Numbered from the stretch's first letter, positions 51,734 to 63,927 are shown. The stretch: 64,000 bases of DNA from Malania oleifera (GCF_029873635.1 NC_080425.1:40241390-40305389); one strand, 5' to 3'. Numbers and translations are program-made. The notes: generated from the letters alone by a model not told the origin.

Positions 51734-52173
51734 CTGGTTGCAAGAAATGCAAGTGGGCAGAGAAGAGAAGGTAGCCTTTAGGCACACGAGAATCCTACTT
51801 TCACCCACTCGATCGATCCAATTTTTGCCTATTTAGGTAAAAATTTTCGAATCTACAGTAGCTCCACTGTTCTGGGGTTTTGTTTGCTGCGAGCATGGAA
51901 AAGAAATGGTCTGAGTTGATGCGAAGAGGGCTTTAGTTGGAGCGGGAGCTCGGATCCTGTTCCACAGTTTTGAAACACCATTTCGGAATAAGATTCAAGC
52001 TAATTCTAGTTTAGAAGGTGGGATGAGATGGAAATGGAAATAGGATTGGTCGAATGGGTGATTTGTTTTCCTATGTAGGCTATTTTTGGTTTGGGGAAAA
52101 AAACTCATTCCAATTTTTTAAAAATAAATAAATCATATTTTTTAAAAGATACAAATAATTAATAGTAAATAAA

Positions 52174-52573
52174 TGGAGATGAGATTAGATTTTTACGTGG
52201 TTCGGATATACCTATTCCACAGACAAATGGGATCAAAACTCCACTATGTTAAGAGAAATTACAATATGTATCCGACTTTGTACAAATATCCTACTTCTTA
52301 CCTTATACAAAATATCTCACTCTTTATTTTATTTCTTTTGCTTTCAGTTTTTAATCTGCTCTTCTTTTTTATATTCTGCACTTACCTTCTTCTCAGTTTG
52401 ATTCGCTTTTTATTCCTAAGCATGCTCTCTCTTCTCTATTTTTTTCTTCTCACGACTTCCTTTTATAGCCGCAAGAGAGAGTTTTTTTTTTTTTCTTTGT
52501 TATCCAAGGGAGAGAGGATAGTATGGGGGTAGCCACATATGGGCATATCCCCTCGTATTGTCGTTTTATAACA
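52174..52573 (-). repeat. 3' LTR of the copia element
   Basis: Runs from TGGAGATGAGATTAG to GTTTTATAACA. On the minus strand a purine tract (complement of 52574-52582, cttcccttt) precedes it, as expected. A T-rich stretch (52300-52500) accounts for hydrophobic spurious frames. Confidence 0.75.
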
Positions 52574-52894
52574 CTTCCCTTTGGATGTCACCCATATATT
52601 AATTTATCTTTCTAAGATCTTTAAGATGTCTTATTCCGATAAGATGAACCAATTTCTTGAATGTTGCAGTTGACAAAGCCTTGGTGAATAAATCTGCTAG
52701 ATTATCACTTGATCAGATCTGTTGTACATCTATATTATCATTCTTCTGGAGTTCATGTGTATAAAGAATTTTGGAGAGATATGTTTTGTTCTATCACCCT
52801 TTATGTATCCTTTTCTTAGTTGAGTAATGCATGCAACATTATTTTCATATAAAACTGTTGGAATATCCTTGATTGATTGAAGACCACTACTTTC

Positions 52895-54486
52895 TTAGAT
52901 ATGAGAAATCATTGATATGAGCCATACGCATTCTCTATTATCTTCATGAATAGCTAGTATTTCATAATGATTGTAGGATGTTGCTGTGATTGTCTGCTTC
53001 ACTGATTTCCAAGATATAGCAATTTTTCCATAAAGAAATATATATACCCAATTGAGATTTAGCATTGTGAGGATCACATAGATATCCAGCATCTGCATAT
53101 CCTACTAGTTGAGATTTGGAATCAAACGTGTAAAATAAACCCAAATTAAATGTACCTCTCAAATAGCGTAGAATGTATTTAATTCCATTCCAATGTCACC
53201 AGGTAGGAGCAGAGTTATATATTACTAATAGATTCACAGAAAATGTAATGTTAGGTCTTGTACAATTTGCCAAATACATCAAAGAGCCGATAGTGCTTAA
53301 ATATGGTACTTTTGGACCAAATAATTCCTCCCCCTCATCATGAGGTCGAAATGGATCTTTCTTAACATCAAGTGATCGTACCATCATCGGAGATCCCAAA
53401 GAATGAACTTTATCCATATAGAATTGCCTTAATACCTTTTCGGTATATCTACATTGATAAACAAGTATTCCGCCATTTACATGTTCAATCTGTAGGGTAA
53501 GACAATATTTTGTCTTTCTTAAATCTTTCATTTCAAATTCTACCATTAAATAATTAGCAGTTTTAGTGAGCTTTTTAGGAGTCCCAACTAAATTCAAATC
53601 ATCAACATAAACAACAATTATAGCAAATCTGGATTTTGATCTTTTAATAAAAACGCATGGAAAAATTAGATCATTTATGAATCTTTTTTCACAAGATACT
53701 CACTTAATCGATTGTGCCAGATGCGTCTAGATTGCTTTAATCCATATAAGGAACGTTGAAGTTTGATTGCATATAAATTACTGATTTTTGCTTCAGGTAT
53801 TTCAAATCCTTCAGAAATTTTCATATATATTTCACTATCTAATGATTCATATAAGTATGTTGTTACTACGTCCATAAAACGCATGCTCAGTCGTTCAGCA
53901 ATTGCTAGCCCAATTAGGATTCTGAAAGTGATTCCATCCATTACGGGAGAATATGTCTCCTCATAATCAATTCTAGGTTTCTGCGAGAAACCTTGTGCCA
54001 CAAGTCTTGCTTTATATCGAGTAATTTCATAATTTTCATTTCACTTGTGCACAAATACCCATTTGTATCCAACGGGTGGACATCTTTGGTGTCTGGACTA
54101 CATGTCCAAAAACTTCTCTTTTTCATATAGAGTTTATTTCTTATGTGATAGCCTCTTTTCATTTTGGCCAATCACTTCTATATCGACATTTATTTATAGA
54201 TTTAGGTTCAGGATCCTCATTACTTCTGGTAATGTCAGTAGCTACTGCATATGCAAATATGTTGTTGACAACAACTTTATTTTTTTCCCCACATTTCTCC
54301 TATGTACTGTATTGAGATCTCATTATTATTTCTAGGTACCTGTCCCTTTTCAAGGGATGTTTCTTCAAAAGATTCCTCTTCAGGAGGTTCTTTTTCAAGA
54401 GGAGATTTCTCTTCAGGAGATTCTATAATAGGAATTTCATTTTCAGGAGAAATGGATTTGTGAATGTCTATTGGGTTATTTGCCAC
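52895..54486 (-). pseudogene. Copia linker, RT and RNase H
   Basis: Pieces in order: an Asp/Glu/Pro-rich linker (54277-54486), RT N-part (QGFSQKPRIDYEETYSPV, 53675-54001), SLYGLKQSRRIWHNRL (same frame), and the later RT region with YCLTLQIEHVNGGILVYQ (53196-53597). RNase H remnants (QLVGYADAGYLCDPHNAKS) lie at 52895-53162. Usual copia residues are changed at several points and frames shift between blocks. Confidence 0.85.
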
Positions 54487-54651
54487 TGTAACCTCTTTTG
54501 GAGTGTTTACAGATTTCAGTTTTCTCCTTCTAGGACTTTTATCTTTTGCACCAACAAGCCTTCCATGTTTAACTTGCGGCTTAGATTTATTAGTCGGTTG
54601 TTGTCCTTCAGGGACATCAATACGTGCTGTAATATTTGCTGCAGATATATG

Positions 54652-56801
54652 TGTTGGAATTGGTGTGATCCTAAGAAGGGGAGTGAATTGGGTTTTAAAA
54701 ATATTTTGCCTAATTTAAACATTTATACCGATTCACCACAATTCATATCCCATTCAACATAATAGCATGTATGAAAAATGATGAAGTTATACGTTCAGAC
54801 ATACACGTGTGACATATCTCATTTAACTCAAATGTGTGCATGCAAATAATTATAACAGTAAGTAAACAAGCATACACATATGAAAATTAAAGTGCAGAAA
54901 GTAAATTAGATAGTGAGAGAGTGACATAAGATTTTTTATCGAGATTCGGACAAACCAGCCTACATCCCCGCCTTAGGCATACCCTCCAAGGACTCCACTA
55001 TTCCTGCTCACTTAAACAAGCGGAGTAGAAGTCCTTACAACCTTTCCTTACGGGGCAAGGTAAACCCCAGCTCAAATACCAGGTTGAGCCCAACTAGTCT
55101 CCTTTGAAGGATGGAGACACCCTAATTTAATTTTCAGGTAGAACTGAACCGATCTCACTTATGGGGCTGAGACTCCCCAGTCCAATTAACAAGTTGAACC
55201 CAATCGGTCTCACTTTCGGGGCTGAGACTCCCTAGTTCAATTTATGGGATGAACCCAACCGATACAATAAAAATCATTTTTGTACATATTAAAATGCTTC
55301 TAAATACAAGCATGGATGTACACATTAAAAGTTCAAATACATGCACTCTCTTATGATATGAGTTATGCTCATGGAGTAAGGGTGTTATACTCAAAATAAT
55401 ATCTTCAATCTTTGAAAAAGATATATATGATAAGCACATAAAGATTTAAACCCTAATAAGATTTTATCAAACAAAATATTTTTCAATAAAGGATATGAGA
55501 AGACCTAGGGTTTTTAGCTCAAAAAGAATTCTGTCAATAAGCACAAGTGAGCTTATGAATCTTTGTAATGAGTTGTGCAAAGATTCACAATGCCATAAAC
55601 AATTTCTCCACAAGAATATTTATCAAAGAAAATATGGGAGAAACCCTGATTATACTCTCCAAATGATTTTAAAATAAAAGTTTGAGTGAGAGTATATGCT
55701 ATGGATACAAACTAAATGGCCAAAATAAAATACTCTCTTCTAAAAAGATTTTTCAAAAGAAAGATTGAAAGAGAGTATGAGAGAGTATAAACTTTAACCC
55801 CAAAAAGATTTTTGAAATAGAAATTGAGATGGGGGAATTTTGATTACAAAATATTTGAGATAATTTTCAAGCTAATCAAAGTTGCTAATATGGAGTAATG
55901 ATGGGGTATTTATAGTTTTTCTAAAAATTATTATCGTTAGGGACGCACTCAGTATTTTTAAAATGTTTAATTAAAAATTAAGTGTGTTTAGGCAATGGAA
56001 ATAAACCCAATCCGAGAGGTTCGGTCACCCGGTGCCTAGGGTCAGTCGCCCGAACACTCACAAAGAGTAAAAGTAATTTTTCGGGTTCGGTTGACCATGG
56101 GTAACAACCGGTTGGCTGAAGCCAAGGCAATTTCCCAACATTCATAGGTTTGGGCGCCCGGTTCATTGGTTCAGTTTGCTGTGCCTCACAATTTAGTCGC
56201 TTAGGATGATTTTGAACTATTAGTTTGGGCGGCCAGGGTGGGTAAAAAGTGTTAGCATTCAAGGTTTGGTCGATCGTGAAATTTTTGTTCAAATTTGGAC
56301 CAGTCGCCCGAGCCAAGTCAAAGTATTGAGTTTTTACCAGTTTGGTCGACCGAGACATTTTTAACACCCTATGTTTGGTCGGCCAAAGCCTTTTCAAAGT
56401 TCACTTTAGGTCCTGATTCTTTTTAGAATTCACCCCTTTTAATAATGGTATAACTTTTCAGTTATAGGGGATTTTCCATGAAGTGTTTATGGGAACCTAA
56501 AGTTAGTCTAATGCCTATCTGAGTATTAAGTCATATCATGCAGGATGTATGCATTTATTATAGCCCAAAATATGAAAACCAAATGCAATTACAATTGAAA
56601 TAAACAAACGTATTCTTTCTTCTTTGCTCTTCTCTTAATGGAATATGCTAGTATGACGTGAGCTTTAAGTCCTTTCTGGCTTCCATCTTCCTCTTCTGTG
56701 TGTGCATTCTAAATTGTAAACCTATTCAAAACACTAGGCACACACATGAGACACTAGTGTTTGTCAACATCAAAACAAATATCGGACTCAAGAAGTCAAT
56801 A
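54652..56801 (-). repeat. 3' LTR of the LARD-like element (2.15 kb)
   Basis: Begins TGTTGGAATTGGTGTGATCC. It contains several 'caa(c)c(c/t)gat' and 'gggctgagactcccc(a/t)ag' repeats near 54960-55260, an A-rich middle, and a motif-rich part at 56005-56395. The right LTR lacks about 1.04 kb corresponding to about 55676-56712. Confidence 0.88.
56005..56395. repeat. Array of a degenerate GGTCGnCCGA motif
   Basis: Within the 3' LTR a roughly 10-12-nt GC-rich motif (ttcggtcacccgg, cagtcgcccgaac, gggcgcccggtt, gggcggccag, ggtcgatcgtga, cagtcgcccgagc, ggtcgaccgaga, ggtcggccaaag) appears about eight to nine times in 390 bp, both orientations. Surrounding sequence is AT-rich. Confidence 0.7.
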
Positions 56802-59500
56802 ATCTCTCCCATTTTGATGATGATAAACACATAAGAGCAAAATGGGTTAAGCCGAAAAAGGCTCCCCCTAACAATATGCATAATAAACAAATAAATAATA
56901 TAGATCAAACATATTCATGAAAGAAGACATCACAAATGATCATGCATTAAATATTAGCATTAAGACATAGACTCAGATATTTGCCCCTAAAAACTTCCCC
57001 CTTTTTGGTCATAAACATTTTGCTCATAAAATTCTCCACCTTTTTGGCATCAACAAAAAAGGTTAAGTTAAGTAAAAAAAATTTTGAGTATTTAAAATAG
57101 ACTTAACTTAAAAGAGAACTCCCCCTTTTTAAATAAGTTTTACTTTTTCTTAGAAAACTCTCCCCTATTTGGCTCAAGATTTGGGCATAAAGAAATATTT
57201 AAACTGTTTGAAAAATATAGCCATTTAGCACACAATAGTATAACTGGTCATTAAAAAAATAAAAATAAAAGGACATGTAAAACATGACCAGACCAAAAAT
57301 ATACACAAACCATTTCAATTTAAACACAACGTAAGACCCCGCAAAGATTGGAATTTAAAAGCATGCGGCATATATAAAAAATAGCTTTGAGCATAAAAAT
57401 GATCTAACAAGTTCATATACATTTCATGTAAAGTCAATGAACCAGTTATGTAACACTCTTTTTAAAAAATTTAGAATTATCATGACATAAAATTTGAGTT
57501 CAAAGCAATATCACATGTCATGAAGGCATTTAAGCACACGAGCAAGAAACAAAATATTTTTCATATAAAATCATTTCTTGCCAAGCAAAATTTATGTATA
57601 TAAATATATATTTATATATAGATAAGTATGTATCTCCTTTATGATTTTCATTAAATACTAGGGGCAATTCTTGTTGAGAAAGAAACTTTAATATGAAGTT
57701 CAAGCAAGCCTCACTTTTCTGGTTAAGCATTTGAGCATAATTCATAATATAACCAGAAAAATGCAACCATATAGATCCAAAGATATTAAATAAATTTAAA
57801 AATTGGGATCATATGGCAAAGCAAAGAACCGTGGAAAGCAATATATTTTCATTTAAAATTTTCAATAAAAGCCTCATGCTTTAAGGTACACAAGCCATAG
57901 AAAATTTCAAAACAGATCTAAGCCTAAAAATGTTGGTGAGTATAACAAGATGGACAATTAATTTTAGATGCTCCCCCTATCAATTTGAGTTCGTACTTAG
58001 ATTCGGTTAATTACTTATATTGTTTACTAATTGTGAAAATTTGTTAAGCGATTGAACATTATAAGTCCTAGAACACTCATGCACTAGAAGTCTGACATTT
58101 TAAGTCATGTGCAATGTTCTGTGCCCCAAGAACAATCCATATCAAATGTTGATTCAATAGGTGAATGATATGATGTTCATGGTACCTAAAAAGGCTTTGG
58201 ACTCAAAAAGTAAGTAATGAGAATGTGAGTCCATGGGGCTGGTGGCTTTATTCAGTTTTCCTAATAGCGGGGCTTAAAATCCCCCTGTATATTTGCATGC
58301 ATACATACTTGCATTCAACTCAAGGATGATGTTCATTTAAGATCATTCCTCATATATTCATCCTATCAAGGGATTTCAGTATCTAGCAAATATTAAGCAT
58401 TCAGCATATAAGCATGACATATTGCATTTCAATTTAATGCACGATAACCAAATAAGGCTATACTTAGAGGTAATGCAATAGGGTTTCAAAACAAGGATAA
58501 CACAACATGGAATACTCAATGAGTGTGTGACAAAATGAAAGACTCCCCCTAAATCATGCAATTTCCCTAGTCACATGGACTTGAAATTTATGAGATTATG
58601 ATCATCCATTTAGGTCCAGAGTAAAGCTCATAATCCAAGGAGTTGGACCAAATGGTGTCCACGAACTAAGTTATCCTCGGTCAATAAGAAGTGTGTATGA
58701 TGAAGGACATCCTAGGAGAATTTAAAAACTTTGATTGTACATGTTTTTCAGTTTTAGACCAAAGCATATAAGTTTGAACATTTACAGGCCTATAAAACTA
58801 ATTAGCATGCATTTTCTATAAAGATATTTCTAAGGTTCACTCAGCATGCATTTTATCATAATCGTCTTAGCGCATGGTTTGGATTTTTGATTATGTTTAG
58901 GAAAGTTCTAATGAAATTTTGGCAGCATGTCATCTGTAAATATGACATTTCCCAAAAATTCATGTACTAAAACCTGATAGATTCAAGCAAGCAATTTATA
59001 ATAATCTGTATCAGGCAGATACCATTCAGTTTAAGCATGCGAGAACCTATATTCACTACCAGCATGCAATTCACATCACTGCATCAGCCATGCAGGAGGC
59101 ATTCAATCCACTAATGGTTTCCAAAATCCTTAGCACTAAGAAACAATATAAACTTGTAAAAGCATTAGTGACTAAAGCGCAATAAAAATATGCATGGCAA
59201 TCAATTGATATGCATTGAAACACATGTCATGCAAATTCAAATTATTTTTAGGTTTGAGAAACATGCATTCTAAAATCATTTTTCTATAGGATGTGATTTT
59301 CTTTTGCAAAACTCTTTCCAAGTCCTCTAATAATCTGGTTTTACAAAAGCATTTTCCAATTTCAATAGTAAAATCTATACGAAAAAATAGTGGAGGATTT
59401 GCAAAGGGTTGACCCTCAAAACTGAGATACACTGAAAATGAGTCATTGTGATCTTTAGCATAAGTGGTTAAGCTTTTTGCAATGAGGCTCTCATACCAAT
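56802..59500 (-). other. LARD-like element interior, non-coding
   Basis: A-rich sequence (runs of short A/T tracts, 'aagcat', 'catgca' words) with only short unrelated open frames on either strand. No gag, protease, RT or integrase motif is recognised. Confidence 0.7.
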
Positions 59501-60579
59501 TATTGGAATTGGTGTGATCCCAAGAGAGGGGGGGGGGGGGGAGGTGAATTGAGTTTTAAAAATATCTAAGTTAATTTAAACATTTACACCGATTCACCAC
59601 AGTTCATATCTTATTCAAAATAATAGCGTGTATGAAAAATGATAAAACTATACGTTCAAACATACACTTGCCGTATATCTCATTTAACTCAAACGTGTGC
59701 ATGCAAATAATTATAACAGTAAGTAAACAAGCATACACACATGAAAATTAAAGTGCAGAAAGTAAATGAAATAGTGAGAGAGTGACACGATATTTTTTTA
59801 TCAAGGTTTGGCCAAACCAGCCTACGTCTCCGCCTTAGGCATACCCTCCAAGGATTTCACTATCCTTGCTCACTTAAACAGATGGAGCAGAAGCCGTTAC
59901 AACCTTTATTTACGGGCTAAGATAAACCCTAACTCAATTACCAGGCTGAACCCAACTGGTCTCCCTTAAGGGTCGGAGACACCCCAATTCAATTTCCCAA
60001 CTGAACTGAATCGGTCTCACTTATGGGGCTGAGACTCCCCAGTTCAATTAACGGTCTCACTTTCAGGGCTGAGACTTCCCAATTCAATTTACGGGATGAA
60101 TCCAACCAATACAATAAAAATCATTTTTGTACATATTAAAATGCTTCTAAATACAAGCATGGATGTACACATTAAAAGTTCAAATACATGCTGCTCAGGG
60201 AGTAAGGGTGTTTTACTCAAAATAATATTTTCAATCTTTAAAAAATATGTATATGATAAGAACATAAAGATTTAAGCCCTAGAAGATTTTCTCAAACAAA
60301 ATATTTTTCAATAAAGGATATAGGAAGACCTAGGGTTTTTAGTTCAAAAAGAATTTTTTCAATAAGCACAAGTGAGCTTATGAATCTTTGCAATGAGTTG
60401 TGCAGATATTCACAATGCCATAAATAATTTCTCCACAATAATATTTATCAAAGAAAATATGGGAGAAACCCTAAGTATACTCTCCAAATGATTTTAAACA
60501 TGTTCAAAACATTAGGCACACACAATAGAAACTTGTGTTTGTCAACATCAAAATAGAGATTGGACTCAAAAAACCAACA
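59501..60579 (-). repeat. 5' LTR of the LARD-like element (internally deleted)
   Basis: Matches the left LTR from TATTGGAATTGGTGTGATCC through 'tctccaaatgattttaaa' (60480-60498). It then jumps to 'catgttcaaaacattaggca', skipping about 1 kb present in the other LTR. A 14-G run lies at 59528-59541. It ends CCAACA. Confidence 0.88.
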
Positions 60580-60980
60580 ATATGAGATTTTAGTATTTCC
60601 TTGGTATCTGCAAAAGAATCTAGTAACTGATTTGCAATTCCTTGCAAATGCACAATCTTCTAAACTTCAAGTTCACTTTGATTTATATGAGAATCTAAAT
60701 GAGATAAACTCATGACATTCTATGTGATTTCATGTTATGCTTCAGACACTGATTTTGTTCCCCCTAATATAGGGAATACTATTTCATCAAAATGACAATC
60801 TTGAAACCATGTTTTAAACAAATCACCTGTTAAACGTTCAAGATATCTTATAATAGAAGGAGAATCAAAACCAACATAGATTCCTAACTTACATTGAGGA
60901 ACCATTTTAGTTCTTTGAGGAGGGGCAATAGGAACATATACTATACAACCAGAAGTTCTTAAATAAGAAATATCAGGTTG

Positions 60981-62119
60981 TTACCCAGAAACTAATTGCA
61001 TGGGTGAAAGATTAATGTAAGCTGTTGATCTTATCCGAACTAAACATACAGCATGAAGAATAGCATGTCCCCAAACAGATAGAGGTAATTTGGTTCTCAT
61101 AATCATAGGTCTAGCAATGATTTGAAGCCTTTTAATAAAAGACTCGGCTAAACCATTTTGTGTATGGGTATGAGCAACAGGATGTTCAACAACTATTCCA
61201 AGTGATATGCAATAGTTATCAAATGTTTGGGATGTAAGCTCACCAGCATTATCCAAACGAATTGATTTAATTGGATAATGAGGAAAATGAGCTCGTAATC
61301 CGATAAGTTATAAAAGTCTAGAAAAAGCAATATTACGAGTAGAAGCAAAGAAACATGTGACCATCTAGTAGATACATCAATTAAAACCATAAAATATCTA
61401 AATGGTCCAGATGATGGTTGTATTAGTCTGCATATATCACCATGAATTCTTTGTAAGAAACTAGGTGACTCAAGACTTACTTTTAAAACAGATGGTTTGA
61501 CAATTAATTTCCTTTGAGAGCACGCCGTACACATGAACTCACTCGACAAAAGAATCTTCTCATTCTTTAGTGGATGACCATGTGAATTCTCAATGATTCT
61601 TCGTATCATTACATCTCTAGGATGTCCAAGACGATCATACCAAAATGTAAATAACTTTGGGTCATTGCCCTTTTAGTGCAAGACATTATATGATTCTACT
61701 ACTTTAATCTTTGTATAGTATAGTTCAAAAGATAAAGTTGGCAGTTTTTCTAAAATTTGTTTCTTCCTGGAAATAATGGATGTAATATAAAGAAATTCTT
61801 TACTACCTTCAAGTGTGGTTTCAATATGATATCCATGGAGTCTCAAATCTTTAAAGTTTAACAGATTTCTTTTGGATCTGCTAGAGTATAAAAATTCATT
61901 GATTTGTAATAAAGTACCATTGGTTAACTTTATATTAGCTTTTCCGGAGCCTTCAATTAAATTTATAGATCTAGATATTGTATTGACATTCGTTGAGGAT
62001 ATATTTGCATGATGGAAATTTTTTCTATTTCGAAGAATTATGTGTGTAGTAGCACTGTCAGCGAAAAAAATTTCTTCCATAGACATCTTAGACTCGTTTA
62101 GAGCTTTAGGAAAATTCAC
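60981..62119 (-). pseudogene. Copia protease end, GAG-pre-integrase and integrase
   Basis: A protease-like start (FFADSATTHIILRN) and the GAG-pre-integrase region lie at 61673-62119. An integrase zinc-region remnant with CTACSQRKLIVKPS is at 61193-61609. The core end MDNAGELTSQTFDNYC, then VEHPVAHTHTQNGLAESFIKR, is at 60981-61256, the usual catalytic-core C-terminal block of copia integrase. Frames are broken between blocks. Confidence 0.85.
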
Positions 62120-62639
62120 ACTACAATAATATTTAAAAGCACATTATTGATTATAGCAACAATGAATTTAAAACCAAATATAATATATTGCTTACTTTAA
62201 ACTATTACATCATTGTTTTCATCTTGATTTCTAAGAAAATCAGCAACATCAAGATATGCAAAGTTTGAAGGTTCAGCATTAAGGTCCATTGGAACAACAT
62301 TATCAGCAAAATTGGTTTCAACTTATTTACTCTTTTCATTTTCTTTTATATATGCTTGGTATAGATCTACCAAGTGTCTGGGTGTATGATAGGTATGCAA
62401 CCAATGACCTTTTTCCTCCGCATCTGTAATATCTAGTTTCCTAATGCTTGGATTGCCGATTCTGATCATTAACCCTCCTCTGGGGGTCATTCCTCTTCTG
62501 GGTGTTATCCCTCTTCTAGGGGACTGTTACCTCATGTTGATGCCAATAATTATTTCTACTACATCCATGACCATACCTATGATCATACCAACAACCTCAT
62601 CCTCGACCATGAGATGTGTTCACATTCACTTCAGGGAAT

Positions 62640-63758
62640 TGGGTCGAACCAGTTAGGCGAGATGTGTTCACAAGAATACAAATTAAACCTATCAAATACA
62701 ACTCTAAACACGTGTCTTTGAATTACTTTTACCAGCTCCTCAGTCAGGATGTCTTCTCCTTCAAATTTCTTTTTATTTCTAAAGTGCCATAAGAAGTAGA
62801 CCGTGCATGCAAAACCAACTCTCTTCCCTACCGCTTGTATTCCAGTTCCTTTAACCTCTTTATGTAACCATTTAGCCGCAGTTTTAAGGGTAGACATGAA
62901 TTTGATCAACCCTGGCCACTCTCTTATCTGACCCCAATTAGGTGAAGAAAATTTACAATTGAAGCAGAGGTGGTCTACAGTCTCAATTTCTTCTTTACAA
63001 AAAACACATAGCCGATCAACATCTTCCCCAACAAGCTTATCATTTGTTGATAATTTCCCTTTAATACCCAGCCAAAGAATAAAAGCATGTTTTGGGGTGC
63101 TTCCACTTTTCCATACCTCTTTTACCCAAGGGACATTGCTCCCTTTATTTCTCCAGAAATCATAACAATCATGTGAGCAATTTAAATCCCACCCATTTAG
63201 CAATCTGACAACAGCTTTAGAATTCCCACAGTGTTGCAATAATCTGTTTTTAATTTCTATTAACTTCTTAAATAAAGGAGAGTCAGTTTTCATAGCAGTA
63301 GCTCCCCAAATATCAGAGCCCATAAGGTATACCTAGTGAATCTATTTAGCCCAAAGAGAATCTTTCTTTGAATGTATATTCCGCAGAGTTTTTGTCAGCA
63401 GAGTTGAGTTCCAAGCATTTAAATTGAACACCCCCAGCCCCCCTTCAGATTTTGGGAGACATACCTCCCTCCAGGACACTAAAGGTTTCTTTTTCCCACC
63501 CCAAAGGAAGACTCTACACAATTCTTTGGAATGGGAAAGATTGCTAACCAGAAGCACTCAACCCCTTGGACAACTGAATTGATAAGTTCAAGCCTCCCTA
63601 CATATGATAGTGTATGGCTCGGCCAGCCTTTAAACAGGTTAGCAAGTCTATTTACCAAAGGAGCATAATGAGTACAATTCAACTTTGAGGCTGCTAAAGG
63701 TATTCCCAAATATCTAAATGGAAAGCTCCCAACAGACATTTCAGTCAAATGATTCCCT
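62640..63758 (-). pseudogene. L1 LINE fragment (RT end and zf-RVT), relatively intact
   Basis: Three consecutive minus-strand frames: FPFRYLGIPLAASKLN to LELINSVVQGVECFW (63479-63748), LCRVFLWGGKKKPLVSW with KSEGGLGVFNLNAWN (63342-63557), and a 230-codon zf-RVT domain (62631-63323). The zf-RVT has WKSGSTPKHAFILWLGIKGK and CVFCKEEIETVDHLCFNC. It is less decayed than the other L1 copies and belongs to a different subgroup. There is no poly-A at the low-coordinate end, so the 3' end is also lost. It replaces part of the copia 5' LTR and gag. Confidence 0.85.
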
Positions 63759-63759
63759 T

Positions 63760-63927
63760 TCTATTCCTATGCTTGCTCTCTCTTCTCTGTTTTATTCTTC
63801 CCACGACTTCCTTTTATAGCCGCAAGAGAGAGAGTTTTTTTTTTCGTTGTTATTCGAGGGAGAAGAGGATATAGTATAGGGGACAGCCACACATGGGCAT
63901 GTCCCCCCGTTTTGTCGTTTTATAACA
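63760..63927 (-). repeat. Partial 5' LTR of the copia element
   Basis: Matches 52405-52573: 'ttcct..gc.tgctctctcttctct', 'cacgacttccttttatagcc', 'ggcatgtcccc(c)cgttttgtcg', 'ttttataaca'. The remaining LTR part, the primer site and the start of gag are missing where the L1 fragment sits. Confidence 0.8.

Larger units (their letters stand above)
50831..52173. mobile_element. Degraded hAT-type element related to 35120-36406
   Basis: The left end reads ggatggtaaaatgggtcaaa (50836-50855), an eroded form of the terminus at 35120. It is followed by the same kind of subterminal repeats (gacctgtttataaacaggtc, 50911-50930). Near 52110-52140 an 'ataaataaatcatatttttt' stretch matches the 3' subterminal part of the first element. 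Similar sequence resumes after the copia element (63928-64000). It carries a SINE and a gene fragment. The right terminus is not in view. Confidence 0.65.
54652..60579 (-). mobile_element. Large non-autonomous LTR element (LARD-like)
   Basis: Long direct repeats at 54652-56801 and 59501-60579 flank a 2.7-kb interior with no recognisable coding. A primer-binding site (complement of gaggctctcatacca, 59484-59498) adjoins the right repeat and a purine tract (complement of atctctcccatttt, 56802-56815) adjoins the left, which sets minus orientation. ATATG is duplicated exactly at 54647-54651 and 60580-60584. It lies in the linker of a copia element. Movement would need proteins from another element. 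Confidence 0.9.
52174..63927 (-). mobile_element. Ty1/copia retrotransposon with nested LARD and L1
   Basis: The 3' LTR is at 52174-52573 and the partial 5' LTR at about 63760-63927, sharing 'cacgacttccttttatagcc', 'gtcgttttataaca' and the text between. On the minus strand: gag remnant (62150-62640), GAG-pre-integrase (61673-62119), integrase (60981-61609), a linker, RT and RNase H (52895-54486). A LARD-like element interrupts the linker and an L1 fragment lies in the 5' LTR/gag region. Stops are present throughout. Confidence 0.85.

Noticed and set aside
52173-52532. 119-codon hydrophobic protein
   Set aside because: It lies wholly inside a copia LTR and results from T-rich sequence.
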